Positions 48,421-59,776 of a DNA stretch of 64,000 bases are shown here, one piece after another; positions within the stretch are counted from its first letter, which is position 1; the number at the start of each line of letters is the position of its first letter. The notes under the pieces are model-generated. The model saw nothing but the letters and a program-made list of their open reading frames with translations. It was not told where the DNA came from and did no database searches. This DNA is from Rhizopus sp. PT2906 (Eukaryota; Mucoromycota; Mucoromycetes; Mucorales; Rhizopodaceae): assembly GCA_025529335.1 (NCBI GenBank), contig JAMYHX010000013.1, positions 1 to 64,000 on the forward strand. Direction: 5' to 3'. The position numbers and the translations under genes were made by a program.

Positions 48421-50175
48421 TCAAAGTGGCTGTGAAGTGGCTTGATCACCACCAGAGGCTGATTCTCTTTTTAGAGAGGGATGTCTCGATAAAATACTAT
48501 AATTTGACTCTCCATAAGACACCAGGATGAAGCGAATATTCAAAACAGCATTTATATCCCTTTGCCATACCTATTATTACTCATTAAAACTAACACTCTT
48601 ATCATTTACATTGCACTTACGGTATCACGATCATTTGCAGCTGGACACAATTGGCAATGCTTCAACTGATAAATGACCGGAGGATAGCCTTTAGATAAAG
48701 TTTAGTATTAGCCCTAGTATATGACTTCATGCGTAATTTTACTTACTGCCGGGCTCTCTTTGTGAGCAATCCGATGTGCGACCAACAATTCTCTTGTTAT
48801 CGTCCAAACATCGTAGAGTAGCATTTTTCTCCCCTTGCAGACGAGCTTTCTTTTTCCTTTTGAACATAAAAAAAGTTAAAGTTATTTAATGTTACAAATA
48901 CAATGATCTGCTTACTTATGGTTGCAAACAAGCTTTTATCTTTCGTATTTGTTCTCGAGACGTCGGTGGCATTTGGAGCAGGTCACACTTGTCCTGAACT
49001 CATCAACGGGAATTACCAATGCCCTCTGCGCCAATGCCCTTTGAACTTTCTGTATATAAAATGAACATTAGCCTATTCAATAAAGTGATAAAGTTGTTAT
49101 ATTAATCTACCTTCACAGGGATGGGAGTATACCCTGCTTTTGTTCCAGTCAAGCTTTGGATCGCCATAAGCGATTAGTTCAATATTGGCATCCTTGTATT
49201 CCTTATAGAGCTCGACGATTTTAGCAGCTTTGGTTGCTAATAGATTACCGTAAGATGACACAGCATAAAAGATAAAATATTGACTCACCAATGGTTCTAG
49301 GATTAAATGGTTGGTTTGTACTTTCCCTAAGACCTCGAAAGAACCCCAAAAGGACTCGAAATATGTACAAGTGTATGTTTTGTGTAAGATGCAAAGAAAT
49401 ATCTTCAAAACAAAATAAGATTACATAAATTGACTAAGTTATTTTAAATTACTTTGTATAATGCAAGAAGTATAGATGTTCGATATTGCTACATGCAAAC
49501 GGTCCAAGGCAGGTATGCTATATAAATATTCTATTGAAAACCGATTAGTGTTAAAATGGTAAATGTTATAGTGCCTACCTTTTGTTTCAGGAGATCTTCT
49601 TGTGGAATCAAATTCTTCAAAACAATCATTGATATTCTTGGAGAATTTCTACGCTCATTTCATTAGTGATTAAGAATTTGATATAGCTTTGACTTACAAT
49701 TCTTTCATTACGCTTGTCTCTATCGTCTGCTACTTTTCTATACAAATGAGTCCAAAACTTGGGCGTCGTAATCAACAGAAAGTCACTGCTAGAAAACCCA
49801 TTTTTAATCCATTTGCTCGCTATAAAAAGACCAAAGTTCATTGCATCTGCTCTCAAAATTGAGAACTCTTCTGATACTTGTCGAAGTGTTTGCTATGCAT
49901 AAAAGTACAGTTATTTAATACTATTCATAATAGTAAGGGTGCTTATGATTTTAGGTTTTATTCTTACACGATATTCTTTATAGTCATTTTTAGTAAAGAA
50001 GATAGTTTGCACCTTCTCGAAATATATTTATCTGAAGGATTCAGAACAATGTCTTTTATAGTTTTTTGCTTTTTAGGTAATGGAAGAGGGTTTGTAGAGG
50101 ATGAAGCTCTTTTACCTATACAGCTTATTAGAGATTCATGTAAGATGTAGTACGTATGAACACTTTACGAGGCAT
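48421..50175 (-). pseudogene. Fanzor/TnpB-like RNA-guided nuclease homologue, 12 exons, one in-frame stop
   Basis: Exons: 50175-50169, 50115-49970, 49892-49698, 49648-49579, 49530-49453, 49402-49369, 49326-49289, 49236-49111, 49045-48916, 48856-48747, 48688-48621, 48570-48421. They join to 384 codons in one frame. The basic N-terminus (MPRKRASSS ... PKKQK) looks like a nuclear signal. Next come ISRRCKLSSLLKMTIKNI and a helical region. The C-terminal half shows LIAYGDPKLDWNK, ALVIPVDEFRTSVTCSKCHRRL, a second cysteine pair (KHCQLC) and VWQRDINAVLNIRFIL. The Cx2C...Cx2C ribbon and RDxNAxxNI are the TnpB/Fanzor signature; the last Asp is the third RuvC residue. Codon 268 is TAA (48938-48936), just after the first CxxC. 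The frame continues cleanly beyond it, so the loss is recent, or the stop is bypassed. At 383 residues it is short for the family. Fanzor proteins cut DNA guided by an omega RNA; activity here is doubtful. Confidence 0.75.
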
Positions 50176-50329
50176 GTTGATATTACGAATGAAAGGAAAA
50201 AAGAAAGATACGACAACAGCTTTTCTTTGTCGAATGCTTTGGACAACTTTTTTGACAACATTATTATTGTATGTCAAAAAAACGATTAATTTTTATAAAT
50301 TTACCTATCAAGCTTGCAGTGATGTATAT

Positions 50330-51517
50330 TTAAAGCAGACCAAGCATGAATTAGAGATATATTGACAGAATTGGTATCCTAATGATGTTCTTATATTAGA
50401 TAAAGAGAATTATATGTATAAGAACCTTCAGATGGTTTATTAACAAAAAAGTGATTGTGCAAAAATTATACGTCAAGAGTTGAATGAAGCTAGAGGAAGA
50501 CCACGATGGGTATCTTTGGAAAGCCTTGTATGGCTGCTATTCCACATGGAACAAGCGACTATATTGGCTTTGCAGTAAAGGAGCAAGAAGATCAGATATC
50601 AGCTAGTCATTACCTAAGTAAAGACGACGATGTAGGAAAGTAGCAGAGCTGTATACTAGAAATATTGACCAATTCATTCAAAAATTCAGTATATCCCCAG
50701 CACTAATGTTTTATTTTAAAAACTATTACTTAGAGCACGAACGCTTCTTTAAGTGGGCCAGAGCCTACCAAATACAGATTTTCACCAATATGGAAACGAA
50801 CAATTACATTGAGAGTTGGCGCAATCAGTTGAAGACGAATTGTTTACAAAAAAAGAAGAATAGATGCATGGATCGATTAATATTTATCTTGGTTGATGAT
50901 GTTCATACAAATTTTATGCACAATACCGCAGGGATGGCCGCCAATATCGGACGTATGAGCTCAGAGACTAGAGAGGCAAGAAAGAGAATGATTGCAGCAG
51001 AAGAGATCAATGAGCTGCAATTAGAAGATATGGTGCAGAAAGTGTATATCGATGAAGAAGTTTGCTATATTGTCAAGCCTTTCACGATAGAAGTTGTATA
51101 CAATGTATCAATTGAGCAAGAAATGATGACTGCATGCAATTGTATAGACTTTCAACGAAATAGGCGTGCTTTTAAGCATATGTATTTGGTTTATCACTTC
51201 GATAAAAGCTGTGTGGTTTACAGCCAAGGTAGACTGTCACGATAGTAATAAGAGAAATGCTACAGTATACTTACGACATTACCTAGAAATTGACTCTAGC
51301 TTAAGAATTCATACCATGAATAATGCTTATCCAGAATACTGTAGAGAATAATCATATTGAAGTAGATACTGATAGCTCTGATGTGCTTCAATCAGAAGTA
51401 CCACCTGAAGCTGAAGGTAGAACGGATGAGTTGTTGACAAGCATCACAAGTGTATGCAGACAAGCTTTAGAAAGTCATATACATTTAACATCTAAAAATA
51501 ACAACAGACTATTATAA
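50330..51517 (+). pseudogene. Mutator-like (MULE) transposase relic with SWIM finger
   Basis: The best frame is 50706-51245: HERFFKWARAYQIQIFTNMETNNYIESWRNQLKTN, then NCLQKKKNRCMDRLIFILV and NTAGMAANIGRMSSETREARKRM, then ACNCIDFQRNRRAFKHMYLV. The NNYIESWRNxLK block and a SWIM-like CxC...xKH ending are features of MULE transposases. The third zinc ligand is Phe (AFKH instead of ACKH). Upstream fragments (YPNDVLILDKENYMYKNLQMVY; IIRQELNEARGRPRW) lie in other frames with stops. Downstream the frame shifts twice (about 51230 and 51330). The DDE core is not recognisable, so the copy is dead. It is divergent from the Fanzor-like gene, starting about 155 bases from it. Confidence 0.65.
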
Positions 51518-51675
51518 ATATATAATGAACTAAGACAGTTGTTGTCAGCAAATGAAGAGATGCAGCTTCCACCAAATATAAATATGTAAACACAAAGATA
51601 AAGTATAAAATAAAAAGAATTCTTATCTCTTTGCCATACAAGTCAGCCGCTCCAAATTTTAAAGTTCAGAAAAAT

Positions 51676-51689
51676 CAGCGGTCCCTAAG
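51676..51689 (+). repeat. Copy 2 of the 14-base motif
   Basis: CAGCGGTCCCTAAG lies 110 bases upstream of the uS5m start and just beyond the MULE relic. Read on the other strand it begins CTTAGGGACCGCTG, close to TTAGACCGCTG at 48301, so an inverted-terminus reading is also possible. Confidence 0.5.
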
Positions 51690-51798
51690 CTTACGTCACA
51701 AAAATGATTTTGAGGTTTCCTTTTTTGTAAAGAGTGACTTTTTAGCTGGTTCCTTGTCAAATTTTTTTGTTTTATCTTGCCCTTGCCTTAATCCTATT

Positions 51799-52633
51799 AT
51801 GCTAGCACTTGGTCGTTCATTTGCCAAGCTTTCGGTCATCCCAACAGCAAGAATAACAGCAAGTAAATAAATTATTGAAGCTTGTATTCATATACTAATA
51901 TATATATAATGTAGCTCGTGCTTATGCCACAGTTGGAGACAAGAAGCTTCGACACCCCGCACTTAACAAAGACAATGTGCCTGACTTGAGCAAAGTCGAT
52001 TACATTCTCGATCATCCTACTGAAAAGCCTAGTACATTAGAACAACAAAAGACCTTTACACCTCATCGTCCACCAGAGGTTGTGATGAACACAGTAACTG
52101 ATATTATTGATACACCGCTTAGTGCTCCAGAACAAGCTCGATTGATGAAAAAAGCACTTGTGGTCAAACGAGTTGTCAACATGAACGGTAAAGGTAAACA
52201 ACCCTCCATGTATGCCTTAGTTGTTGTCGGAAATGGCAACGGCTTGGCTGGTTATGGTGAAGGTAAAGACGAAGAAGCAGCCCGTGCTGTGCGTAAGGCA
52301 ACCAACCGTGCTATCAAGAATATGCGATACTTTGAACGTTACGATAACCGCACATTGCCTATGGATCTCACACATAAATTCCACGCTACCACATTAGAAC
52401 TTCGTGCTAGACCACCAGGCTTTGGTATCCGTACGAATCATTATGTGCACGAAATCTGTAAATGTATCGGCTTCCAAGATATCAGTGCTAAAGTGAGAGG
52501 ATCAACAACACCCATGAACGTGATTAAAGCTGCATTTGAGGCATTGTCAAATACAAAACAACCTGAGGATATTGCAAGAATGAGAGGAAAGAAATTGGCT
52601 GATGTTCAGCATGTGTATTTTGGTGGTAACTAG
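51799..52633 (+). CDS. Mitochondrial small-subunit ribosomal protein uS5m
   Basis: Two exons (51799-51862, 51915-52633) give 260 residues. MLALGRSFAKLSVIPTARITA is a good mitochondrial presequence. The S5 N-terminal RNA-binding domain is clear (KKALVVKRVVNMNGKGKQ, SMYALVVVGNGNGLAGYGEGKD) and so is the C-terminal domain (ARPPGFGIRTNHYVHEICKC, GFQDISAKVRGSTTPMNVIKAAFEAL). It is a structural protein of the mitochondrial small ribosomal subunit. It is intact although transposon remnants flank it on both sides. Confidence 0.96.
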
Positions 52634-53291
52634 ACTGATTTCATTTGTATATTAATAATAACTAGAAAAATAATGAATAAAAAATAACGTTTTATTCATC
52701 TTATGCTTATCGAGGCACATTAAATCCACAGTACCACTAGTCTGCTGTAGGTCTTCTGAAGAGGCGAGGGCTTTTTTTGTCATATTTTGATATGTAAACA
52801 AAGATATTATATATATATATATTTAATGCACAGCTCACATCACGATTCCACATCGTACCACGATAACTGCGACAACTTTTTCGTTGTTGGCAAGTTGTGA
52901 GTGCGTCTATCGCCTTCAATTAGCCTCATTCTCATCGAAGGACTGATGGTAATGTAGGGTGAGCCGCTTTCGGTAGAGTCATCGTTATTAGATCTATCTT
53001 CACTTTTAATGCCGGAACTCTCATGGTTGCTCAGTATCTTATACGCATGACGGTAAATACGTGCGAGCAGCTGAAAAGTATCTTATAATCTCATGGTCTA
53101 GATTTTCATTTCTTTCTGCTTGTTCCTGAGCAGCGTATGAAGGATTATAAATCAAATCAACTTTACAATTGCGTCAATAGCTGTGAAAGAGGAAACAGAA
53201 GAAAATGGCACACCAACGCTTTATGTGTAAGCAGCCATGGCTGTTTTTTTACGATTTGGGATTTATTATACACACACATATATATATGCTT
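52634..53291. other. Intergenic region with a TnpB-like relic
   Basis: The left 290 bases hold the zinc-ribbon relic listed next. 52930-53291 has only short frames and an AT-repeat near 53275-53290. No gene is supported. Confidence 0.5.
52690..52919 (-). pseudogene. Short TnpB/Fanzor-like zinc-ribbon relic
   Basis: The minus strand reads SCRSYRGTMWNRDVSCALNI. It is clearly derived from CxxCGTxWNRDxxxALNI, with one cysteine changed to Tyr and the frame interrupted by an AT-repeat (52807-52821). The DNA resembles the 39.3-39.5 kb relic through the RDxxxAL region and further downstream (gaagaggcgagggctttt versus gaagaggggagggctttt, plus strand). It is a dead fragment, just downstream of the uS5m stop. 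Confidence 0.6.
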
Positions 53292-55588
53292 TTACATTTC
53301 TATCATCATATCTTGAGTCATTTGATTTTCATCATCCATCAGGAATAGTTCGCTCATATTAGGGATAGGATTATAGGAAAATTGGTCGACATAAGTAGGT
53401 GATATTAGATGGTCATCATTATTATCTTGTCCCTCTAGCTGGTAAGGTGATAATTTGGAATAATGTAGATAACTGGGGCCAGGGGTAGGAAAGGACTGTA
53501 ATGGGTATGAGAATCTACTATCGTTTGACGGCATAGGTTGCATAGGATAGGCCATGTAAGGTAAATGGGATTGACTTTCTACAAATGTCATTGATAATGG
53601 GCGACTCTTTGCACGGTCTACGGGTGAGACAGATCTATTGTGAAGGGACGCAAACGAAGCACGTTTCTTGACGGACTGGACCGATCCAACAGGATTCTCA
53701 AAGCATTTTACAGTTTCAAGAGAAGGTGATTGTTTGGAGAGTATCTTCATCAAATGAATAGTTGCTACATATTGCCTATTAGCTGCATCTTTTGAGTTTC
53801 GGTTTTCTTCATGCATTATTTCATATCGATGTATTGTTGCTGCCGCAGACAAACAATGTATCATGTGCTGAATGCCACGAGGGAGAGCAGTAAATGTACC
53901 GATGGAAAATCGCTGCCATAAGGCTTCTGCAATGCTTGTTATGTCAGATGCAGCATTTGCACATAGTTTTCGATGAGGATAAGGTAGGAAATCATATTCG
54001 GATCTATCTAGTTGCTTGTCAATATAGCATTGATGCAAAAGAATGATACAAAAATGATAGGTAAGATGCAAAAGCCCAGTAGAGGGGTCTTGGATCGTTT
54101 GGTTTTCTCCTAAAAAGGTATGAGCATCCTGAGATATTTCGTAGTAAAAGTTTTCCAGATGAGTATGAATCGAAAACAGCCAGGATTGCTCCTCAACCAG
54201 TTGCTCCTTCGTGACCTGGTTGTTCTGCGCTTGCCTTCGAACTGTAAGACGTCTTACAACGGAATAAGTCACTGAGAGGATTTTGGATAGTTGAATGAAC
54301 ACATTCTGGTTTAATATAGCATCTTCAAATGTTGAGTGTTCGTCTGACATTAGTGCCGGGTATCCAGTCGTGCATTTGGAAGCATCAAAGTAGGTAGTAC
54401 GCCCTTGTTCGATACTCATAAAGAGATCATACATGAATACCGCCCAGAATGTCCTTTTGCTGATCTCCGCATCCACGCCATCTCCATCTACTTCAGAAAG
54501 TCCTAGATCAAGACACATTTGAGCTGCTAGTCCGAGAAAGGCATACGATCTGTGAAAGTATCCGACTCGTTGAAAATAATCTTGGTATTTTACAATCAGG
54601 ATCAATGCTTGCACGGTAGACACTCTTGGCACATCTAGAAAATCATCCAGTAGACCGAGTGCTTTTTGATAATAAGTATATCCAGGGGGTATCAAATGGT
54701 TCTGGTTTGTTTGATCTGGGGACCATTTTGAAGCTACTGCACACATAGCATAGAGTAGTAAGCGGGAGGGGCCTGTGCTGGTGGGGTTGTGCATTTGCTT
54801 CAATAGGATCTGCTTATGAACAATAGGAATATGTTTATGTACATGTTCAAAATAAATCTCGATCAAAGGTTCGATATCAGATAGGCTTTGCTTGCCAAAG
54901 GCTGACTGGTCCTTTATGGGCATTTCCAAAGGAGACATGTTGGAAGTGAACGAGGCTGCTGCAGAGGAGAGTGGGGAATCACAGACGGAAGAGGCATCTA
55001 TTTGGGTATCATAATAACCACTAGGTTGCTGTACACACATGTTTGATACTCTATCTACTCGTGACCTGAGATCATTGACATAAACCGCCTGCCCGATTTC
55101 ATTTATAGTGAATCTATCTATCTGGGAACCCAAGTGATCCGTGGTATAAGGTGCTGATATAGAAACTGTACAGGCTGTTGAAATTATACATGTGAACAAG
55201 AAAAATAAGCTTTGAGGGAGTGTTACCTTCGGTAGAAGCGATTTGGTTACAGAAATCTTTGCTTTTCAAGGAATCATCAAAGACCCTGTTGACCACGGGT
55301 GTAGCAATGGATTTCAGGGCCTTTTCTACTCTTTGAAGTCTATTTTCTACACTTTCTGTATACGATTTGGGTGGACCTCTCTTGGGCATTTTTACAAATA
55401 TGCATTCTATCTTTGCCTTTACGCAACGTGCACAAGGCTGTTTGCCGTCACACTTGACCTATTTACTGTTAGTCCATGTACCCTTTTTTTTTCCTATTTA
55501 CCTTTCTTTTTCGACAGTCGTCACAGGCTCTGCTGGTCTTTATTCTCTTTGTAAGGGATTTAGTTTTTAAAGAAAAGATCCCGCTCAT
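53292..55588 (-). CDS. Zn2Cys6 fungal-specific transcription factor
   Basis: Three exons (55588-55502, 55458-55227, 55174-53292) give 733 residues. The binuclear zinc cluster near the start is complete (CDDCRKR..., then KCDGKQPCARC and ECIF: Cx2Cx6Cx5Cx2Cx6C), with a basic linker and coiled-coil dimer helix (VENRLQRVEKALKSI). The middle is a fungal_trans domain (about 190-450), including IEIYFEHVHKHIPIVHKQ, SYAFLGLAAQMCLDLGLSEVDGDG and SKRTFWAVFMYDLFMSIEQGR. The C-terminus is Ser/Pro-rich. It should bind CGG half-sites as a dimer; the regulon is unknown. Two acceptor sites are possible for the last exon (55174 or about 55151), both in frame. Confidence 0.92.
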
Positions 55589-55770
55589 GTTGAACAATTA
55601 GTGTAAAGCTATTTCAATAAGTTACTGACTGACTGGTATATATAATAATAATAGTAGTAAAAGGGGAAGAAGAAGAGAAGGGGAAAATAAAGAAAGAGAT
55701 AAAAAGAAAAAGAAAGCTGCCATAATAAAATAACCTTATTGTTTACATTTTTAGTACTACAACTGAGTTT

Positions 55771-57340
55771 TTATTGCTTTTCTATATCCTTTCCCTTTTG
55801 TAACGGCTTAATCTCTATACCACTGTTGGCTGCAATAGCACGCATTACATCTGTAAGAGAGACAACTCCGATCGCTTTTTCTCTTTCATCCACAACCCAT
55901 ACACGATGTGATTTAGTAGCTAATAGTTTAGCTACAGTGAATCCCAGTGTTGTATCAAGACGCACATCAAAAACAGGTATTCGGTCCTACAAAAGAAAAA
56001 AGAAAAAATGAGCAAGATAAACTGAAGTTCTTTTATTCACTCTATTCTTTACCTGACCATCCTCAACACCTTGTTGTGTGCGAACAAGGCTAACAAATTG
56101 AAAGCAAGTTTTCCATAAAAGCTGATGCTTGTAGCTTCTCATAACAAACTAAAACTATTGTTTACTAAACATGATAAAGCAAATAAAGAAAGAAAGAAAA
56201 GCGGAAAAAAAATATATATACCTTGACATCAGTCATGCTTATATTTCCAAGTACCATACCCATATGGCCTATCACCGCAACAGATGATACACCATACTTG
56301 CCTATGCAAAAAAGAAATAAACAAGTGAGTGACTATACTCAGAAAGGGAGCAAAGATTATATATTACTCATGAGAGAAAGAGCATCAAGCACAGGTGAGT
56401 CTGCATTGACAGCGATGACATCCGATACACCAAGGCCCAGCTGACGTAGCTATTATTATATAAAAGATTAATTAATACAAGCATTAATATGCAACTGAAT
56501 TACTATACTTACTGTTTTATTCATGACACGTTCAATATCTGAAAAGCTTCGTTGATTCGTATAAAGATATCGAGCGACATTAGATTGTGATAATATACCC
56601 TATAGTTCAATGTTGGCTAAATGAAGGAACATTGCTCTATGATAGTTACCTTGATTGATCCATCGGGATTAAGTACACAGACTATGTATGGGTCATACTT
56701 AATTTAGTAATTGCGTCTGATATATGCATAAACGTCAAAATACTACCTCTGTGTATACCATAAGCGAATTCCTCTACTGCAGATAACAAGGTAGCCTCAG
56801 GAAGAATTGAATAAAAAGGATTCTTTTGTGATAAATCTAATTACAGAGCATATTAGCTTCCTTTTCTCTATATTCTCTATACTTGTTTAAACCGTACCAC
56901 TGGCTAATCTGACCGGGACCTCTCTTCCTTCAACAGCTCGACGAATAATATCTTTTATTTCGAAATTCATGCTTTCTTGTGCTTCGTCATCACCTGGTGG
57001 TGGCATATTTTGTAATACGAGCAAGATATAAGCGATAACATCACCATAGTCAAACATGCCAACATATGATCTTGGATGAACAATAGTTGTCTCGCTTACT
57101 TCTTTCACTTTAGATTCATAAACAGGAGCTGAGGTGATATTATTTTCGATAAGCAAATTACAAGCTTCCTCTACTGGTAAAGAGCCATCGCTATAAACAT
57201 GTTTCAATGATTCTCTTTTTTGCACAAACCCTAATATAGTCTTACATTGTAATCACTTTTTGATCCTTTATCAAAGACGAAGCCTTGATCATGGTCCAAT
57301 CATGGGTTTCTGTTGTTATTCCTTCTCTGTGTATAGCCAT
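55771..57340 (-). CDS. Four-CBS-domain protein (possible adenine-nucleotide sensor)
   Basis: Nine exons (57340-57246, 57190-56898, 56836-56747, 56681-56650, 56599-56513, 56449-56368, 56301-56222, 56148-56053, 55986-55771) give 356 residues built almost wholly of CBS motifs. Examples are VITIDGSLPVEEACNLLIENNITSAPVYE, YSILPEATLLSAVEEFAYGIHR, GVSDVIAVNADSPVLDALSLM and the last FDVRLDTTLGFTVAKLLATKSHRVWVVDE. Two Bateman modules (four CBS) are typical of Snf4/Sds23-type proteins that bind AMP/ATP. The sequence is not clearly Snf4, so no name is given. There is a 32-base exon (56650-56681). Confidence 0.85.
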
Positions 57341-58476
57341 ATTTTGGTTAAAAGAAAAAAAAGAAAGGTTCCCCCAGCTCTGTCTCTTCATGCTTGAAAG
57401 AGAAATCTGTGTTTCAATTTTGAAATCTGCTCATTTTGTGTGCATTTGACCGCCAAATTACAGCATCCGCCAATGGATTTGAAAAGCAATTGGCACACAA
57501 TATAAGCTCAATAACAATTACGCTTTAGTTGGTTATCAATCTTTTCATTCAACTTGACAACATTTAATATATATATATATATATATATATAATGAGTTTG
57601 ATATTTTTGATAGAAAAGAACAATATTGTATATATGGTCAACACTTTTAAATAACGCGTAACTGAAATACTAATATTTTCTTTTATATCCTATTCTTGTC
57701 TGAAATTATCAGTGTACGAATCATTTCTGAATAAAGTGTAAAATCTTTCCTTTTTTTAACTCTACTAAGTTTATGCTGATAAATCAAGGACATACAGTTT
57801 GTTACTAAAATGAATACAACAGACCGAATCATTGGTGTAATGGAAAAAAGTTATGCTGAGCACATTGTTCACAAAAGATACAGATGTTTCGTTGATTATG
57901 ATCAACTTTTCTCAAACTTCTACTGAAACTCAAATGGGAAGACCCAGCTATACTCATCCTTTCAGGTACTTTGATTAACAGCTTATTCAAAGATATTCAG
58001 CATATGTAATAATTCAAAAATAGAGCTAGTGATTATTGATCTGCAAAGTGATTACCAAACGAATTGAACTATGTTTGTATAGTAAATGAGAAACGTTTGG
58101 CTTACAAAATAAGATGTGCTTCCTGAATGTTTAATTTAATTCATTCTTCTCATCGAACAACCTACAGCTGTGTACAGCTTTACATTTTTAAAAACCAAAC
58201 AAATTGACAATAAATAAAATAAAAAAAGAAAAGAGATGCATATTAAAGCAAGATATTATGGAGAGATGAAGGTCATGGTAGTAAATTGAACTTTATGACC
58301 CACTTCTTTTGGTCAGATTGTGGGTATTCACTATTACAAATATATAAAATAAGTGTCTATTCCCACGAAAAGATTCGATATATTCAAAATACAAAGCATA
58401 ATAATACTTTTAAGTCCTTGTCAAGGGTTTACGAAAGTCTAAAGTAACTCAATAAGTTAAATTCAGTTAAAAACTG

Positions 58477-58511
<35 letters not shown>

Positions 58512-58679
58512 GCTTGAATGGTCCATCCAATAGAATTACATCCTGACTGTTTTTCACATGTTGCCCAATCAAATCTTTTAGTCATCTCCTTTACACTAAT
58601 TTCCCCACAAAAAAATTATAACTAATCCCTTTACGCCTCTCTCTCTCTCTCTTTCTCTCCTTTCTCTTAAACATAAACT
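57341..58679. other. Intergenic region with AT and ATT microsatellites
   Basis: A TA run lies at about 57567-57591 and an ATT run at 58477-58511. Short frames on both strands have no support. A pyrimidine-rich tract (58640-58670) immediately precedes the nitronate monooxygenase ATG. Confidence 0.6.
58477..58511. repeat. (ATT)n microsatellite
   Basis: About eleven uninterrupted ATT units lie 170 bases before the nitronate monooxygenase start. Confidence 0.85.
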
Positions 58680-59776
58680 ATGGTATTCAAGACAAAGCTT
58701 ACTGAATTAACGGGTATCAAACACCCTATTGTTCAAGGTAAGCAAACAACTTGCAATAACTTGTACTCAGTCTTATTTTACAAGGTGGTATGCAATATGT
58801 CGGTACAGCCGAAATGGCATCTGCTGTCTCTAATGCCGGTGCCTTGGGTATTCTCACAGCTTTAACTCAACCTACACCAGACGCGTTACGTGCTGAAATT
58901 CGTCGTTGTAGAACAATGACCAAGAACCCTTTTGGTGTCAACTTGACCTTTTTACCTGCTATCGTGCCTCCTCCTTATGAAGAATATACCAAGGCCATTA
59001 TTGAAGAGGATATCAAGGTCGTTGAAACTGCCGGCAATAACCGTAAGTATGAATCTTTTTTTTTAAACTTCATCATATTAATATATTGCACTAAATTAGC
59101 CGGTAAATACATCAAAATGTTCAAGGAAGCCGGTATCGTCGTCCTTCACAAATGTACCTCTATTCGTCACGCTTTGTCAGCTCAACGTCTAGGCGTTGAT
59201 ATCATTTCCATAGATGGATTTGAATGCGCTGGTCATCCTGGTGAAGACGATATTACAGCTCTTATCTTGCTTGCTAAATCTGCAAAGACCTTAAATATCC
59301 CCTATATCGCATCCGGCGGTTTCGGTGATGGTCGTGGTTTGGCTGCCGCATTAGCATTGGGCGCTGAAGGTATCAACATGGGCACTCGATTCATGTGTAC
59401 TGTTGAATCACCCATCCACAACAACATTAAAGAAGCCATCGTCAAGGCAGACGAACGATCCACCACCCTTGTTTTCCGTCCTTTCCGTAACACATCACGT
59501 ATCTTTAAGAACTCTATTGCTGTCGAAGTCAACAGTCGTGAAAGAAACCCCAATGTAAAGTTTGAAGACGTTCGTGAGCTTGTTGCAGGCGCTCGTGGTA
59601 GACAAGTCTATACGACTGGTGACCCTGAGTTTGGTGTCTGGACAGCAGGTCAAGTCGTTGGTTTGATTGACGATATTCCTACCTGTGACGTGTTGGTCTC
59701 TAGAATTGTTCGTGATGCCGAAGCTGTTGTTAAGGAGCGTTTGAACAAAATGATTGTTCCTGAAAGCAAATTGTAA
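58680..59776 (+). CDS. Nitronate monooxygenase (2-nitropropane dioxygenase family)
   Basis: Three exons (58680-58737, 58785-59042, 59100-59776) give 330 residues. It shows KHPIVQGGMQYVGTAEMASAVSNAGALGIL, the family start that contacts FMN. Then come NPFGVNLTF, HKCTSIRHALSAQRLGVD and GFECAGHPGEDD with the catalytic histidine, and the phosphate-binding ASGGFGDGRGLAAALALGAEGINMGTRF. The enzyme is FMN-dependent and oxidises alkyl nitronates such as propionate 3-nitronate, detoxifying them. The codon bias suggests solid expression. Confidence 0.93.

Noticed and set aside
50041..50150. Plus-strand frame with LGNGRGFVEDEALLPIQL opposite the Fanzor-like N-terminus
   Set aside because: The minus strand carries a spliced, basic, protein-like N-terminus in frame with the rest of the gene; the plus frame stops quickly and connects to nothing.
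57567..57591. AT repeat considered as a possible origin or structural element
   Set aside because: Plain dinucleotide repeat with no other supporting features.
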